Source: Ferrimonas sediminicola
GTDB lineage: Bacteria; Pseudomonadota; Gammaproteobacteria; Enterobacterales; Shewanellaceae
Length of the DNA stretch: 64,000 nt
Reading direction: 5' to 3'
Assembly: GCF_005116715.1 (NCBI RefSeq)
Contig: NZ_SWCI01000010.1
Location: 46,219-110,218 of the forward strand
Shown here: positions 1 through 8,908 of the stretch, piece by piece
Layout of the letters: every line of letters begins with the position of its first letter
How positions within the stretch are numbered: the first letter of the stretch is position 1
Program-made: the position numbers and the translations under genes
Notes under the pieces: generated by a model
Database searches by the model: none
What the model was told of the DNA's origin: nothing
Seen by the model: the letters and a program-made list of their open reading frames with translations, nothing else

Positions 1-454
1 AGTATTTGCACAGCAGGTTGCCACCGAGGGAGTAGCCCACCGCCAGGATCGGTCGGGAACCAAACCTCTGGGTCAGGTGGGACAGCAGTTGGCCCAGGTC
101 GGCGGTTTCGCCGCTGTGGTAGGTGCGGGGCAGGCGGTTCAGTTCACCGCCGCAGCTTCGCTGGTGCATCACCAGGGCGCAGGCATTCCGGGCATTGAGC
201 CGGTGCAACATTCGCCTCACATAGTGTGAGTCGGCCCCCCCTTCGAGGCCGTGGAGGATCAGATAGAGGGGCCCCTCTGCGTTGCGGTTGAGCCAGTCCA
301 ACTGCAGGAAATCACCGTCATCCAGGGTAAAACGCTGCCGGGTCAGGGGCAGGGGGGCGGGTCTGACCATCAGCGGCCAGATGGTCTGCAGGTGCGGGTT
401 GCGCCACCAGAGGCTAGGGGTAAATGGGCCGGTCATCCGTGTCGTCGAATCCAT
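1..454 (-). CDS. yheT: YheT-family alpha/beta hydrolase (N-terminal part, cut by window edge)
   Basis: Reading the minus strand from an ATG at 454 gives about 151 residues that run off the left edge. The fragment has the family opening (WWRNPHLQTIWP), the oxyanion-region HGLEGG, and the nucleophile elbow GYSLGGN, a GxSxG motif whose Ser is the expected catalytic residue. YheT proteins are predicted esterases/hydrolases of unknown substrate, usually next to yheS and yheU. The catalytic Asp and His would lie outside the window. A second in-frame ATG at 436 is possible; there is no clear Shine-Dalgarno for either. It follows the TIGR02444 gene and yheS on the same strand, after a GC hairpin. Confidence 0.85.
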   Translation of the reverse strand, partial: MDSTTRMTGPFTPSLWWRNPHLQTIWPLMVRPAPLPLTRQRFTLDDGDFLQLDWLNRNAEGPLYLILHGLEGGADSHYVRRMLHRLNARNACALVMHQRSCGGELNRLPRTYHSGETADLGQLLSHLTQRFGSRPILAVGYSLGGNLLCKY

Positions 455-499
455 GAGGGCAGGCTGTTAAGGGTAGCCGAAACCGCAGGCCAGGCAAAA

Positions 500-523
500 G
501 AGAGGGCCCCTTGAGGCCCTCGG
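500..523 (-). terminator. Possible weak intrinsic terminator between TIGR02444 gene and yheT
   Basis: A 7-bp inverted repeat (GAGGGCC 502-508 / GGCCCTC 515-521, 6-nt loop) is followed on the minus strand by a short CTCTTTTG run. It may separate yheS/TIGR02444 transcription from yheT; the U-tract is short, so it may be partial. Confidence 0.4.
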
Positions 524-527
524 TGGG

Positions 528-1028
528 TTAGGGCACCGCCCTGAGGGCGGGCTGGTTGATCGCCTGGCTGGCCAGATCAAACAGCTCCGACAGCTGTCCC
601 AGCAGCTCCGAGGGCAGGTCCCCAGGATTGAGGTCATGGGCCTGCAGGCAGGCGGTGAGATTGTCTCCCTCCTGCTCCACCCTGAGGTGCTGCAGCGCCT
701 TGACCATCAGCCGTTGACTGCGTTTCTCCATCACCAGCTCCACCTCCAGCATCTGGCGGTAGCTCTCTTCCGGCAGGCTGGTCTTGGCCAGCTTGCGCAG
801 TTGGCGGTAGGGGCCGACCATCCTCTGCTCCCACTCGTCCTTGGCCTTGCGCAGGGTGGTGAAGCGCTCACCGTCGAGGAACATCTGCTCATGTTCCATC
901 AGGATGGCCAACAGCAGCAGGTTGGGGTCGATATGGTACTGATCCTGCATCAGCAGGCAGATCTGCCGCGCCTGTTCATGCTGCCAGATCTTGTCGCCGA
1001 ACTGCCACAGGCTCTCGTGACTGATCAT
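528..1028 (-). CDS. TIGR02444 family protein
   Basis: A 166-residue, mostly helical soluble protein (starts MISHESLWQFG) matching the TIGR02444 family of uncharacterised gammaproteobacterial proteins that regularly sit between yheS and yheT. No signal peptide, membrane segment or catalytic motif is visible. The start at 1028 has a good AAGGAG ribosome binding site inside the end of yheS, and the yheS stop lies one base upstream of this gene, so the two are probably translationally coupled. Function is unknown; the constant neighbourhood with the ABC-F ATPase suggests a translation-related role, which is inference only. Confidence 0.85.
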   Translation of the reverse strand: MISHESLWQFGDKIWQHEQARQICLLMQDQYHIDPNLLLLAILMEHEQMFLDGERFTTLRKAKDEWEQRMVGPYRQLRKLAKTSLPEESYRQMLEVELVMEKRSQRLMVKALQHLRVEQEGDNLTACLQAHDLNPGDLPSELLGQLSELFDLASQAINQPALRAVP

Positions 1029-1029
1029 T

Positions 1030-2931
1030 CTATTGCTCCTTCGCGGTGTCCCGGATGGCTTCCATCTGTTCCTGAATCTCCAACCACTCCAGCTCCTGCT
1101 GTTCCAGTTGGGATTGCAGTTCGCCGCGCTCCTTCAGCAAGCCATTGAGTTCAGATTTACACTCCTCGCTGTAGAGGCGACTGTCCGCCAGGGACTCTTC
1201 AATCTCGTTCAAACGAGTGTGCAATTTTGACATCCGTTTATCGATGGCAGTTTCCAATTTTTTGAGGGGCGACAGCTTTTGGCGAAGTTCCGCCTCGAGG
1301 CGCTTGCGATTTCGCTTCTGTTCTGACTGCGAGGGGCCGCCATCGGCGGCCTCTGACGTTCGGGCCTGCTGAATCAGCCACTGGTGGTAGTCCTCCAGGT
1401 CACCGTCGAAGTCGTTGACCCGACCGCCGTCCACCAGGTAGAACTCGCTGCAGGTGGCACGCAGCAGGTGACGATCGTGGGAGACCACCACCATGGCGCC
1501 ATCGAACTGCTGCAGCGCCAGGGTCAGCGCTTCTCTCAACTCCAGGTCCAGGTGGTTGGTGGGCTCATCCAGCAGCAGCAGGTTGGGTCGCTGCCAGATC
1601 AGCAGTGCCAGCACCAGCCGCGCCTTCTCGCCGCCGGAGAAGGGGGCCACCGGCTCCTTCGCCTTGTCGCCGCTGAAGCCGTAGCCGCCCAGGTAGTCCC
1701 TCAACTGCTGCTCGTTGGCATCCTGGGCGATCAGCGCCAGGTGTTGCAGCGGACTCTGCTCTGGGTGCAGGGTTTCCAGCTGATGCTGGGCAAAGTAGCC
1801 GATCTTCAAGGCTGGGTTGGGGGCCAGCTCGCCGCTCATGGGCTTGAGCTCTCCGGCCAGCAGCTTGATCAGGGTGGACTTACCGGCACCGTTGCGCCCC
1901 AGCAGGCCGATGCGGCTGCCCGGCACCAAGTTGAGCTTGATCTGCTCCAGCACCGTCTTGTCGCCGTATCCGCCCTGGACCTGTTCCATCTGGATCAGCG
2001 GGTTGGGTAGGGCGTCGGGCTCACGAAAACGGATATTGAAGCTGTTCTGGGCATGCAGTGGGGCCAGCTCAGTCAGTTTCTCCAGCGCCTTGAGGCGGCT
2101 CTGGGCCTGGCGGGCCTTGCTGGCCTTGTAGCGGAAGCGGTCCACGAAGGATTGCATGTGGGCCCGCTGGCGCTGCTGCTTCTCAAACTGGGCCTGCTGC
2201 TGGGCCAGTTGCTCGGCGCGTTGGCGCTCGAACTGGCTGTAGTTACCCTTGTAGTGGTTCAGCTTTTGATGCTCGATGTGTACCACCTCGCCCGCCACCT
2301 GATCGAGGAAGTCGCGGTCGTGGCTGATTAGGATCAGGGTACCGGGATAGCGTTTGAGCCACCCCTCCAGCCAGATCAGGGTGTCCAGATCCAGGTGGTT
2401 GGTGGGTTCGTCCAGCAGCAGCAGGTCTGAGGGCACCAGCAGGGCCCGGGCCAGGTTGAGGCGCATCCGCCAGCCACCGGAGAAACTCTTTACCGGCTGG
2501 CCCTGAGCCGCCTGGTCGAAGCCCAGGCCGTCCAGCAGCTCCGCTGCCCGGGCGGGGACCTGATAGCCGTGGTAGGCCTCGAAGGCATCGTGGGCGGCGG
2601 CGATGGCCCGGCCGTCGCCGCTTTCCTGGGCCCGGCCCAACTCCTGCTCCAGGCCGCGGTAGCGGCCGTCGCCGTCGAGCACATAGTCCAGGGCGGTTAC
2701 CGACAGTGCCGGGGTCTCCTGGTCCACGGTAGCCATCCGCCACCCCTTGGGCAGGCTCAGGTCCCCTGCATCCGGGCTGACCTGTCCGGTGAGCATCGCC
2801 AGCAGGCTGGACTTGCCGCAGCCATTGGCGCCCACCAAAGCCACCTTGTGGCCGGGATAGATGGTGAGAGAGGTGTCATCCAGCAGCCGCTTGGCGCCGC
2901 GGATGAGTTGCACCTGATTTAGCGTTATCAT
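1030..2931 (-). CDS. yheS: ABC-F family ATPase YheS
   Basis: A 633-residue cytosolic ATPase with two ABC modules in one chain: Walker A GANGCGKS near residue 34 with the signature SFSGGWRMRL and LLLDEPTNHLDLD, then a second Walker A GRNGAGKS near 345 with PFSGGEKARL and another DEPTNHLDL. A charged linker between the modules and a C-terminal coiled coil (about 540-630) are typical of ABC-F proteins, which act on ribosomes and not in transport. No membrane segments are present. It is the first gene of a minus-strand group with TIGR02444 and yheT, and is divergent from yheV over 56 bp. Confidence 0.95.
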   Translation of the reverse strand: MITLNQVQLIRGAKRLLDDTSLTIYPGHKVALVGANGCGKSSLLAMLTGQVSPDAGDLSLPKGWRMATVDQETPALSVTALDYVLDGDGRYRGLEQELGRAQESGDGRAIAAAHDAFEAYHGYQVPARAAELLDGLGFDQAAQGQPVKSFSGGWRMRLNLARALLVPSDLLLLDEPTNHLDLDTLIWLEGWLKRYPGTLILISHDRDFLDQVAGEVVHIEHQKLNHYKGNYSQFERQRAEQLAQQQAQFEKQQRQRAHMQSFVDRFRYKASKARQAQSRLKALEKLTELAPLHAQNSFNIRFREPDALPNPLIQMEQVQGGYGDKTVLEQIKLNLVPGSRIGLLGRNGAGKSTLIKLLAGELKPMSGELAPNPALKIGYFAQHQLETLHPEQSPLQHLALIAQDANEQQLRDYLGGYGFSGDKAKEPVAPFSGGEKARLVLALLIWQRPNLLLLDEPTNHLDLELREALTLALQQFDGAMVVVSHDRHLLRATCSEFYLVDGGRVNDFDGDLEDYHQWLIQQARTSEAADGGPSQSEQKRNRKRLEAELRQKLSPLKKLETAIDKRMSKLHTRLNEIEESLADSRLYSEECKSELNGLLKERGELQSQLEQQELEWLEIQEQMEAIRDTAKEQ

Positions 2932-2987
2932 GGGTCCGGTATTCAGATAGGAAGTGGCCGCAGTGTATCACAGGCCAAAGGAGAAAG

Positions 2988-3197
2988 ATGACCATGGACG
3001 CCACCCGCAAGAAGCGGTTTATCGCCGGGGCCAGCTGCCCCCAATGCCAGGCCATGGACAGCATCATGCTGTTCACCGAGCAGGGGGTGGAAGTGATGGA
3101 GTGTGTCGAGTGCGGCCACCAGCAGCGTCGGGCCGAGGCGCCCGCCGAGAAACGGGCAGGCGCCGGCCAGGTGATCGGGGTGTTTAACCCCGATTAG
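2988..3197 (+). CDS. yheV: YheV family zinc-ribbon protein
   Basis: A 69-residue protein with a probable treble-clef/zinc-ribbon site formed by CPQC (residues 18-21) and CVEC (about 40-43). YheV is a conserved gammaproteobacterial protein of unknown role, found beside yheSTU as here. The ATG at 2988 has AAAGGAG just upstream; an ATG two codons later is less well spaced. The length is normal for the family. It ends 20 bp before the convergent lpoB gene. Confidence 0.88.
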   Translation: MTMDATRKKRFIAGASCPQCQAMDSIMLFTEQGVEVMECVECGHQQRRAEAPAEKRAGAGQVIGVFNPD

Positions 3198-3217
3198 AAG
3201 CGTCGCACTCCCATGCC

Positions 3218-3811
3218 CTACAGGCCTAGGAAGGAGCGGTTCTTCTGCTTGCGGATCTCCTTCTCATCCGCCCATTCGATGAGGCCGCTCTCCAGATCCA
3301 TCAGGCGCATGGTCATCTTGTAGTAGACATCCTTGGTGGAACCATCCTGCTTGACGATGCTGGAGAGGTTACCGTACAGCATGTACTGGGCGCCGATTTG
3401 ACGGCCGAACTGGATGGCGGTGGCCGGGTTCACCAGGCCACCGTTGTTCTGGAAGTCCAGCTGCCTGCGGACGGTTTCCACCTTGGTCATGTCCACGAAG
3501 CGGAACTGACCGCTGCGCAGAAGACGGGTGCTGATGGTATCGGTGATGGACTCGGTGTCGATGTGTTCCGAGGTTTTGTTCTTGATCTTGTCGACAAACA
3601 CCACGGGACGGCTGTCGCCGGTGAGGCGGATCACCGAGGGGGTGGTCAGCATCGAGTCCACCATCTTGGCGGCCACCGACTGCAGGTCCGAAGAGCCAAA
3701 CTCGACGGTCACGGTCTCGGTCTCCGTGGCGTCCCGGTACTCCACCTTGGACTGGCAGCCGCCGAGCAGGGCGATGGCCGCGACGGCCATGATCAGTTTT
3801 ACGCTTTTCAT
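3218..3811 (-). CDS. lpoB: Penicillin-binding protein activator LpoB
   Basis: A 197-residue lipoprotein. The start at 3811 gives a signal peptide ending in the lipobox LLGGC (Cys19), with GAGGAAGA ahead of it. The body, including the segments VVFVDKIKNKTSEHID and YMLYGNLSSIVKQ, matches the LpoB fold. LpoB is an outer-membrane lipoprotein that reaches through the periplasm to activate the peptidoglycan synthase PBP1b. The family member here has only a short linker after the lipid anchor. It is the last gene of slyX-def-COG3014-lpoB, 14 bp after the COG3014 lipoprotein, which suggests co-expression of two envelope lipoproteins. Confidence 0.9.
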   Translation of the reverse strand: MKSVKLIMAVAAIALLGGCQSKVEYRDATETETVTVEFGSSDLQSVAAKMVDSMLTTPSVIRLTGDSRPVVFVDKIKNKTSEHIDTESITDTISTRLLRSGQFRFVDMTKVETVRRQLDFQNNGGLVNPATAIQFGRQIGAQYMLYGNLSSIVKQDGSTKDVYYKMTMRLMDLESGLIEWADEKEIRKQKNRSFLGL

Positions 3812-3825
3812 CTTGGGTCTTCCTC

Positions 3826-5175
3826 TTACAAAATCACTGAGTGCATCCGGATCCCCGGGCCGGCTTTTACCGCCCACACCAGGGTGGTTCGTCCCGCTCT
3901 GACCTCTACCGGCTGCGGGTTGCCGTCGATGGCCAGCCGATACTGGCCCGGAGCGACCGCCTTGGGCCACATCCATGCTTGGTGGGGCAGGGTAAGCCAG
4001 CTGCGCCGGTCCGCCTGCTCCGTTAGGGCATTGAAAATCTGCATGGCGATGGCGCCCACCTCGCCCCCCTTCTTCTCCGCCCACTGGTTGGTGCCCGCCT
4101 TGGCGGCCACCCTCAACGCCTGGCGCAGGACGATGGCGGGGTACTGCTCCTGCAGGGCGCGTATCGCCAGGGTGTCGATCTCACCGATCAACTGGGCCTC
4201 GCCCCGATGCCGCTCACTGCCCTCCAGGCTCAGCTCGACCCGGGCGGGGACGGCCTGGTTTCCCCGGTAGGTGGGCAGGGAGACCTGCTGGTAGTAGCCG
4301 TCGATGGTGAAGGGCAGGGTCACCGACTCCTTAGCGGGGACGTAGCCGGTCTCCAACAGCACCACCAGCCGGCCCTGGCCGGCCCCGACCTCGGAGGGGG
4401 CACCAAACTGCCTGCGGGCGTCGTCACAGTCGATGGCCAACTGGCAGGAGAGGCGGACATACTCCGCCGCCAGCAGCCCGTTGTCCGGGTAGGCCTGCAG
4501 CGCCTTGCGCAGATCGATCAGGGCGTCGTTGAGCTCACCCTGGGCTTCGAACAGCACTGCGTTCTGATACAGGGTGTAGCCGTTGATAAAGGAGTGGGTG
4601 GCGTTGCCCCCCAGTGACGCCAGCCTGGCCAGTTCACGGTTGAGGCCGGCGCTGCGCAGGGTCTTGATCTCCTCCCTCTCCTCATAGGCCCTTAGGGCCA
4701 GGGTCTGGGCCTGGTCGGCCCGCCGGGCCTCCACGGTGGCACCGGTCAGGTCGCCACTGAGCAGGTAGTTGAGGGACTGGTACTGGTGTACCAGGATCCG
4801 CTCGTAGGCCTGGCCCGGGTAGGGGATCAGGTTGTCGGAGAGGGTCGCGCCCGCCGCCTGGCTGGTGAGATCGCTCAGGCTCACCAGGGCGATCCAGTCT
4901 CGCTGGTCATACAGGGCCAGGGCCTGGTCGAAGTAGCGACGGCTGGCGTCGAAATCACCCTGGAGCTGGGCCACCCGCCCCGCCTCCTGGGCATAGAGCA
5001 GGCGGTCCTGGCCCTGGAGGCCGGCTTCCAGGGGCTTGAGCGGCTGACCCTGGCCCCTGTTCAACTGGGCCTTCACCTCGCCCATCTGGGCCGGGTAGGG
5101 CAGGAACAGCGAGTTGGAGGCGCAGCCTCCCAGCAGCAGGGCCGTCAGCGCCAGGGCGCCGAGTGCGACTTTCAT
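3826..5175 (-). CDS. COG3014 family lipoprotein
   Basis: A 449-residue protein with an N-terminal lipoprotein signal (hydrophobic stretch ending LLLGGC, Cys at about 20) and a long helical, TPR-like middle (for example DFDASRRYFDQALALYDQ and LNDALIDLRKALQAYPDN), then a beta-rich C-terminal part. It resembles COG3014 proteins, whose function is unknown. Its ATG overlaps the def stop by 4 bp, so translation is probably coupled to def. Being upstream of lpoB and also a lipoprotein with TPR-like repeats, it may act in envelope or peptidoglycan assembly as a scaffold; this is inferred from context. Confidence 0.8.
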   Translation of the reverse strand: MKVALGALALTALLLGGCASNSLFLPYPAQMGEVKAQLNRGQGQPLKPLEAGLQGQDRLLYAQEAGRVAQLQGDFDASRRYFDQALALYDQRDWIALVSLSDLTSQAAGATLSDNLIPYPGQAYERILVHQYQSLNYLLSGDLTGATVEARRADQAQTLALRAYEEREEIKTLRSAGLNRELARLASLGGNATHSFINGYTLYQNAVLFEAQGELNDALIDLRKALQAYPDNGLLAAEYVRLSCQLAIDCDDARRQFGAPSEVGAGQGRLVVLLETGYVPAKESVTLPFTIDGYYQQVSLPTYRGNQAVPARVELSLEGSERHRGEAQLIGEIDTLAIRALQEQYPAIVLRQALRVAAKAGTNQWAEKKGGEVGAIAMQIFNALTEQADRRSWLTLPHQAWMWPKAVAPGQYRLAIDGNPQPVEVRAGRTTLVWAVKAGPGIRMHSVIL

Positions 5176-5714
5176 CGGCCTCGCTCCCTCAGCCATACCT
5201 CGGTGGCCAGCAGATCCCGGTTGTTGTCCACCCGGTCCAGGAAGGTCAACCCCTGCAGGTGATCCAGCTCGTGACAGAAGATGCGAGCGGCGAACCCCTC
5301 CAGCCTGGTGTGATGCCGGTAGCCGTCGAGGGTGTCGAAGCTGACCTTCACCCACTGCGGCCGGGCGACCAGGCCACGGATCCCCGGCACCGACAGGCAG
5401 CCCTCCCAGTCCCGCACCCGCTGTGGCGACTGGGCGGTGATGGTCGGGTTGGCCATCACCAGCGGAGCCATCTGCGGCGCGTCCGGATAGCGTGGGTTGG
5501 GTCTTGAGGCGACGATCATCAGCGCCAGGCTGTGGTGCAACTGGGGGGCGGCGATGCCGACGCCGCCCCGGTCGGACATCACCTGCATCATCGTCTCCGC
5601 CAGCCGCTCTATCTCGGCATCGGGCAGGCTGACTGCCTGGGCGGACTGGCGCAGCACCGCCTCGCCCAGCAGGGCGATGGTCAGTGGATGGCTGGTCCGG
5701 GGCGTGGTACTCAT
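5172..5714 (-). CDS. def: Peptide deformylase (second-type paralogue)
   Basis: A 180-residue metalloenzyme removing the N-formyl group from nascent proteins. The three family motifs are present: GVGIAAPQ (about 51-58), EGCLS (about 103-107, Cys metal ligand) and HELDH (about 148-152, two His ligands and the catalytic Glu). The housekeeping def is normally next to fmt near dprA; this copy sits in the slyX operon, so it is probably an additional deformylase. It starts one base after the end of slyX and overlaps the downstream lipoprotein gene by 4 bp. Confidence 0.92.
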   Translation of the reverse strand: MSTTPRTSHPLTIALLGEAVLRQSAQAVSLPDAEIERLAETMMQVMSDRGGVGIAAPQLHHSLALMIVASRPNPRYPDAPQMAPLVMANPTITAQSPQRVRDWEGCLSVPGIRGLVARPQWVKVSFDTLDGYRHHTRLEGFAARIFCHELDHLQGLTFLDRVDNNRDLLATEVWLRERGR

Positions 5715-5715
5715 A

Positions 5716-5928
5716 TCAGTAATGGGGGGGTGGGGTCTCTTCCGCCTGGGTGGCGATCTGGCTCGGGCCGGTGGCCATCATCTTGTCGGCCAGCTGCTTG
5801 AGCTGACGCTGCATCAGATCCAATCGCCGGTTCAGCTCCACCACGGTGTGGTTGAGGCTGTCGATGGTCTCCTCCTGGAAGGCAACCTTGGTTTCCAATT
5901 CACTGACTCTCTGTTCGGTTAGGGACAT
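5716..5928 (-). CDS. slyX: SlyX family protein
   Basis: A 70-residue protein consisting of a predicted coiled coil (heptad pattern through ELETKVAFQEETIDSLNHTV and onwards) and ending in the family-typical PPPHY tail. Start chosen at the ATG at 5928, which yields the usual ~70-residue length; longer frames upstream have no homology. SlyX function is unknown. It heads the minus-strand group slyX-def-COG3014-lpoB. Confidence 0.9.
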   Translation of the reverse strand: MSLTEQRVSELETKVAFQEETIDSLNHTVVELNRRLDLMQRQLKQLADKMMATGPSQIATQAEETPPPHY

Positions 5929-6070
5929 ACTGCTGTGCTCAATAAGAGTTGACTCACTATCATAGAGGAATGGCCCATCGGTTGCATGTGTGGATGTGCA
6001 GGGTTTGGACTGCAGCCCCTGAGACCCTGGGTTACACTGTAGGTCGTGATCGTGAAAGTAAGACCCTGAT

Positions 6071-6427
6071 ATGGAATATGAGTTCAAGCAAGGCCTCACC
6101 GGAGAGCGGGAGGCACGGCTCTCCATGGGCCATGAAGCGTTCGGCCGGCTGCTTACCGAGGAGCTGGGCCGTCCCGAGCGGGTGAGCGAACTGCTGGAGA
6201 CGCTGATGCGCACAGATGGCCTGGCGGAGAGACGGATCGGCCTGGGGGAGTGGACCCTGACCCTGGAGCTGGGGGAGATCCTACTGAGTCACAACGCCCT
6301 GGGCATTGCCGAGGAGCAGGAGCTGGATCCCGAAGTCGAACTCTACGATCAGGAGAGTGAGGCCTGCTGCGGCCTGGAGGATCTGTGCCAGCTGTTGGAG
6401 AGCTGGCAGCAGTTCCTCGGTCGTTAG
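6071..6427 (+). CDS. yacL: YacL family protein (UPF0231)
   Basis: A 118-residue acidic protein whose N terminus (MEYEFKQGLTGEREARLSMG) aligns with E. coli YacL (MEYEF...MSMGHE) and whose later YDQES...CGLED segment matches the family YDEES...CGVED region. The function is unknown. Single gene, divergent from slyX and convergent with narP (21 bp gap). Confidence 0.88.
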   Translation: MEYEFKQGLTGEREARLSMGHEAFGRLLTEELGRPERVSELLETLMRTDGLAERRIGLGEWTLTLELGEILLSHNALGIAEEQELDPEVELYDQESEACCGLEDLCQLLESWQQFLGR

Positions 6428-6448
6428 GGGCCGCCCACCTTCGCCGAA

Positions 6449-7072
6449 TTACCTCTGCAGTACCTTCACCGCCAGCTCCACCCGGGAGCGGCAATCGGTT
6501 TTCCTCAGCAGGTTCTTCACATGCACCTTGACCGTGCCCTCGCTGATGAACAGTTTCTCCGCCAACAGTTTGTTGCTCATCCCCTCGGCGATCAGCCGGG
6601 CAATCTCCTGCTCCCTGGGGGTGAGCTCCTGCCACCAGCTGTCATTGTCATCCGCTGAACCCTGCAGGTAGGCCTGCAGCCGCTCGGTGATCACCTGCCT
6701 GCCGGTGAGCACCTGCTCCACCTGGTCGAGGATCTGTTCGGGCTCGCTGTCCTTGAGCAGGTAGCCGTCGGCGCCGGCCTGGATCAGGGCGCGGACGTCC
6801 TCGGCGGCATCGGAGACCGTGAGGATGACGATGTGGCTGGTGATCTCCTCCTGGCGCAGGGCGTTGAGGGTGTCCAGGCCGGACATCCCCTTCATGTTCA
6901 GATCCAGCAGGATCAGATCCGGCTCATCCTCAGCGACCGCCGCCAGGGCGTCCACCCCGGAGCCCACTTCGGCGAACAGGTTGTAGCGCTCGTCCAGGGT
7001 CAGCAACTGACAGATGCCTCTGCGCAGCAGGGGGTGGTCATCCACGACCATCACGCTCCAGGGCTTACTCAT
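6449..7072 (-). CDS. narP: NarL/FixJ-type response regulator NarP
   Basis: A 207-residue two-component regulator. The receiver domain (about 6-125) has the acidic pocket VVDDHP, the phospho-acceptor Asp in LILLDLNM (Asp57 region), and the conserved Thr and Lys (VILTVS, LLKDSE). The C-terminal LuxR-type helix-turn-helix begins LTPREQEIARLIAEGMSNK. NarP/NarL proteins bind DNA when phosphorylated in response to nitrate or nitrite. It overlaps the end of narQ by 8 bp, and both are next to nrfA, a classical NarP target; that supports NarP over other NarL paralogues. Confidence 0.88.
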   Translation of the reverse strand: MSKPWSVMVVDDHPLLRRGICQLLTLDERYNLFAEVGSGVDALAAVAEDEPDLILLDLNMKGMSGLDTLNALRQEEITSHIVILTVSDAAEDVRALIQAGADGYLLKDSEPEQILDQVEQVLTGRQVITERLQAYLQGSADDNDSWWQELTPREQEIARLIAEGMSNKLLAEKLFISEGTVKVHVKNLLRKTDCRSRVELAVKVLQR

Positions 7073-8765
7073 GCTTATCGTCCTCTTGTGGTCTGAAGGT
7101 CACTTTCACGCACAGGCCGCCGCCGGAGTTGGAGATAAACTGCAGTTCGCCTCCGAGCTTGCGTGCGCGCTCGTGCATGATACCAATTCCGAAATGGTTT
7201 TCTCTCTCTTTCAGGTTTTCAATCCCTACGCCGGTGTCGCAGACGCTCAGCTCGATGCGGCCGTCGTCGGTGGAGAGGGCACTCAGGGTGATGGTGTCGG
7301 CGCCGGAGTGCTTGATGGCGTTCAGTACCGCCTCCCGGCTCAGTTGCAGCAGGTGGACATGCTGCTGTGGTGAGAGAGAGGGGGTGTTGAGGTGGTAGTC
7401 GAGCAGCAACTGGCTCTCGGTGCGTGCCTCCAGCTGCTCCAGCATCTGTTCCAGGCTGGCACGCAGATCCTGCTCCGAGATGGTCAGGCGGAAGGTGGAG
7501 AGCAGCTCACGCAGCTGCTGGTAGGCCTGGTTGGTGCCGGAGACGATCTCCTCCATCGCCTGATCCCGCAGCTCCCGGTTGCCGGCGGCAATGGCCCGTT
7601 TCAGCAGTGAGGTCTGGATCTTCATGTAGGCCAGCACCTGGCCCATGGAGTCGTGCAGCTCCCGGGCGATGGTGCCCCGCTCCTCCATAAGGGTCAGTCG
7701 CTCACGCTGTTGACTGGCCCGGTCCAGCAGCACCGCCCGGGCGACGATGATGGCAAAATTGTGCAACATCTGCGGCGGCAGGGGGTGATGGCCGATCAGC
7801 GCCAGGGTGCCCAGACGTTCGTGCTCAAACACCAGGGGCTCGGTGGTGGAGATGGGGCTGTTGCGGCTGGGATCCCCCAGGGCCATGGTCAGGTCGCTGC
7901 GCCCGTCGATGGCGAGGGTGACCCCATGGGCGCCGGTGTGCTTCTGCAGCCGCTCCAGGGCCTGAAGCATGGAGTCGGCGCCGAGGCGGTCCCGATGGAA
8001 CCACAGGGAGGTCTGGTAGAGGAACAGCAGGCCAGCGTTGGCCTGCTCCAGTTCCCGGGTCTTCTCCTCCACCTGCTGCTCCAGGTTGCTGTAGAGCGCC
8101 TCCAGTTCGGCGGCGGTCTCCTTGAAGGTGTCGCTCAGGGTCTGCAGCTCATGGTACTCACTCTCGGGCAGATCCAGGGTGAACTTGCGGCGGCTGATGG
8201 AGAGGGCCGCCTCCTCCAACTGGTGCAGGGGGCGCAATACCCGTCTGCCCACGGCCCGCATCAGCAGGAACCCCATGGCCATCACCGTCAGCAGCCCCAG
8301 AAGCTGGGTGGCCAGCAGCAACAGGATCTTTTTCTCCGCCTGGTTCTCCAGCATGTCCACCAGCATGTCGATCTCATCGACAAACTGGCGCACTTCGTTG
8401 ACGTAGGCGCGGGAGTTGCCGTTCATGGCATACAGTTTCATCTGATGCCAACTGGCGATCACCTGATCGTACTGGGCATGGGTGGAGCCGGGGTTGTACC
8501 AGCTGCGCGCTTTCCCCAACTCGTCCGAATAGAGGATCTCCTCGAACTCGGCGATCTTGCGATCCACCACCGAACTGCCGGAATTGGCCAGGAAGATCAG
8601 CTGATAGGAGCGCATCCGCAGTGAGCCCGAGGCGTTGATCGCCTTAGCGTCGTCCACGCTGTACATCAGGGTGATCACCGAGAAGACCGCCAGGCCGCCA
8701 AAGATGAAAATCACGCTGACAATCAGTGACAACACTGTGGTGGAGAGGCTTTTGTTGTGGCGCAT
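7065..8765 (-). CDS. narQ: Nitrate/nitrite sensor histidine kinase NarQ
   Basis: A 566-residue membrane sensor. An N-terminal segment (about 8-35) and a second one (about 172-197, LLLLATQLLGLLTVMAMGFLL) bracket a short periplasmic sensor; the N-terminal part contains SLRMRSYQL, resembling the P-box that binds nitrate. HAMP, a GAF-like region and a HisKA_3 dimerisation helix follow (RELHDSMGQ, His is the phosphorylation site), then HATPase with CDTGVGI. The start is placed at the ATG at 8765; a TTG 14 codons upstream is less likely. The operon with narP gives a complete nitrate/nitrite signalling pair. Confidence 0.9.
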   Translation of the reverse strand: MRHNKSLSTTVLSLIVSVIFIFGGLAVFSVITLMYSVDDAKAINASGSLRMRSYQLIFLANSGSSVVDRKIAEFEEILYSDELGKARSWYNPGSTHAQYDQVIASWHQMKLYAMNGNSRAYVNEVRQFVDEIDMLVDMLENQAEKKILLLLATQLLGLLTVMAMGFLLMRAVGRRVLRPLHQLEEAALSISRRKFTLDLPESEYHELQTLSDTFKETAAELEALYSNLEQQVEEKTRELEQANAGLLFLYQTSLWFHRDRLGADSMLQALERLQKHTGAHGVTLAIDGRSDLTMALGDPSRNSPISTTEPLVFEHERLGTLALIGHHPLPPQMLHNFAIIVARAVLLDRASQQRERLTLMEERGTIARELHDSMGQVLAYMKIQTSLLKRAIAAGNRELRDQAMEEIVSGTNQAYQQLRELLSTFRLTISEQDLRASLEQMLEQLEARTESQLLLDYHLNTPSLSPQQHVHLLQLSREAVLNAIKHSGADTITLSALSTDDGRIELSVCDTGVGIENLKERENHFGIGIMHERARKLGGELQFISNSGGGLCVKVTFRPQEDDKHE

Positions 8766-8908
8766 GACGGGCCCTGTTGACGAGGTTTGCTGCAAGCCTA
8801 TCGCCAAGCTTCGGTAAATGACAAGAGAAGTGGATGATTAACGGGCGAAATTGGCCAGGTACTCTATCCTTAGGTGGCCACCCAAAACAGCAATAATGGA
8901 GCGCAATC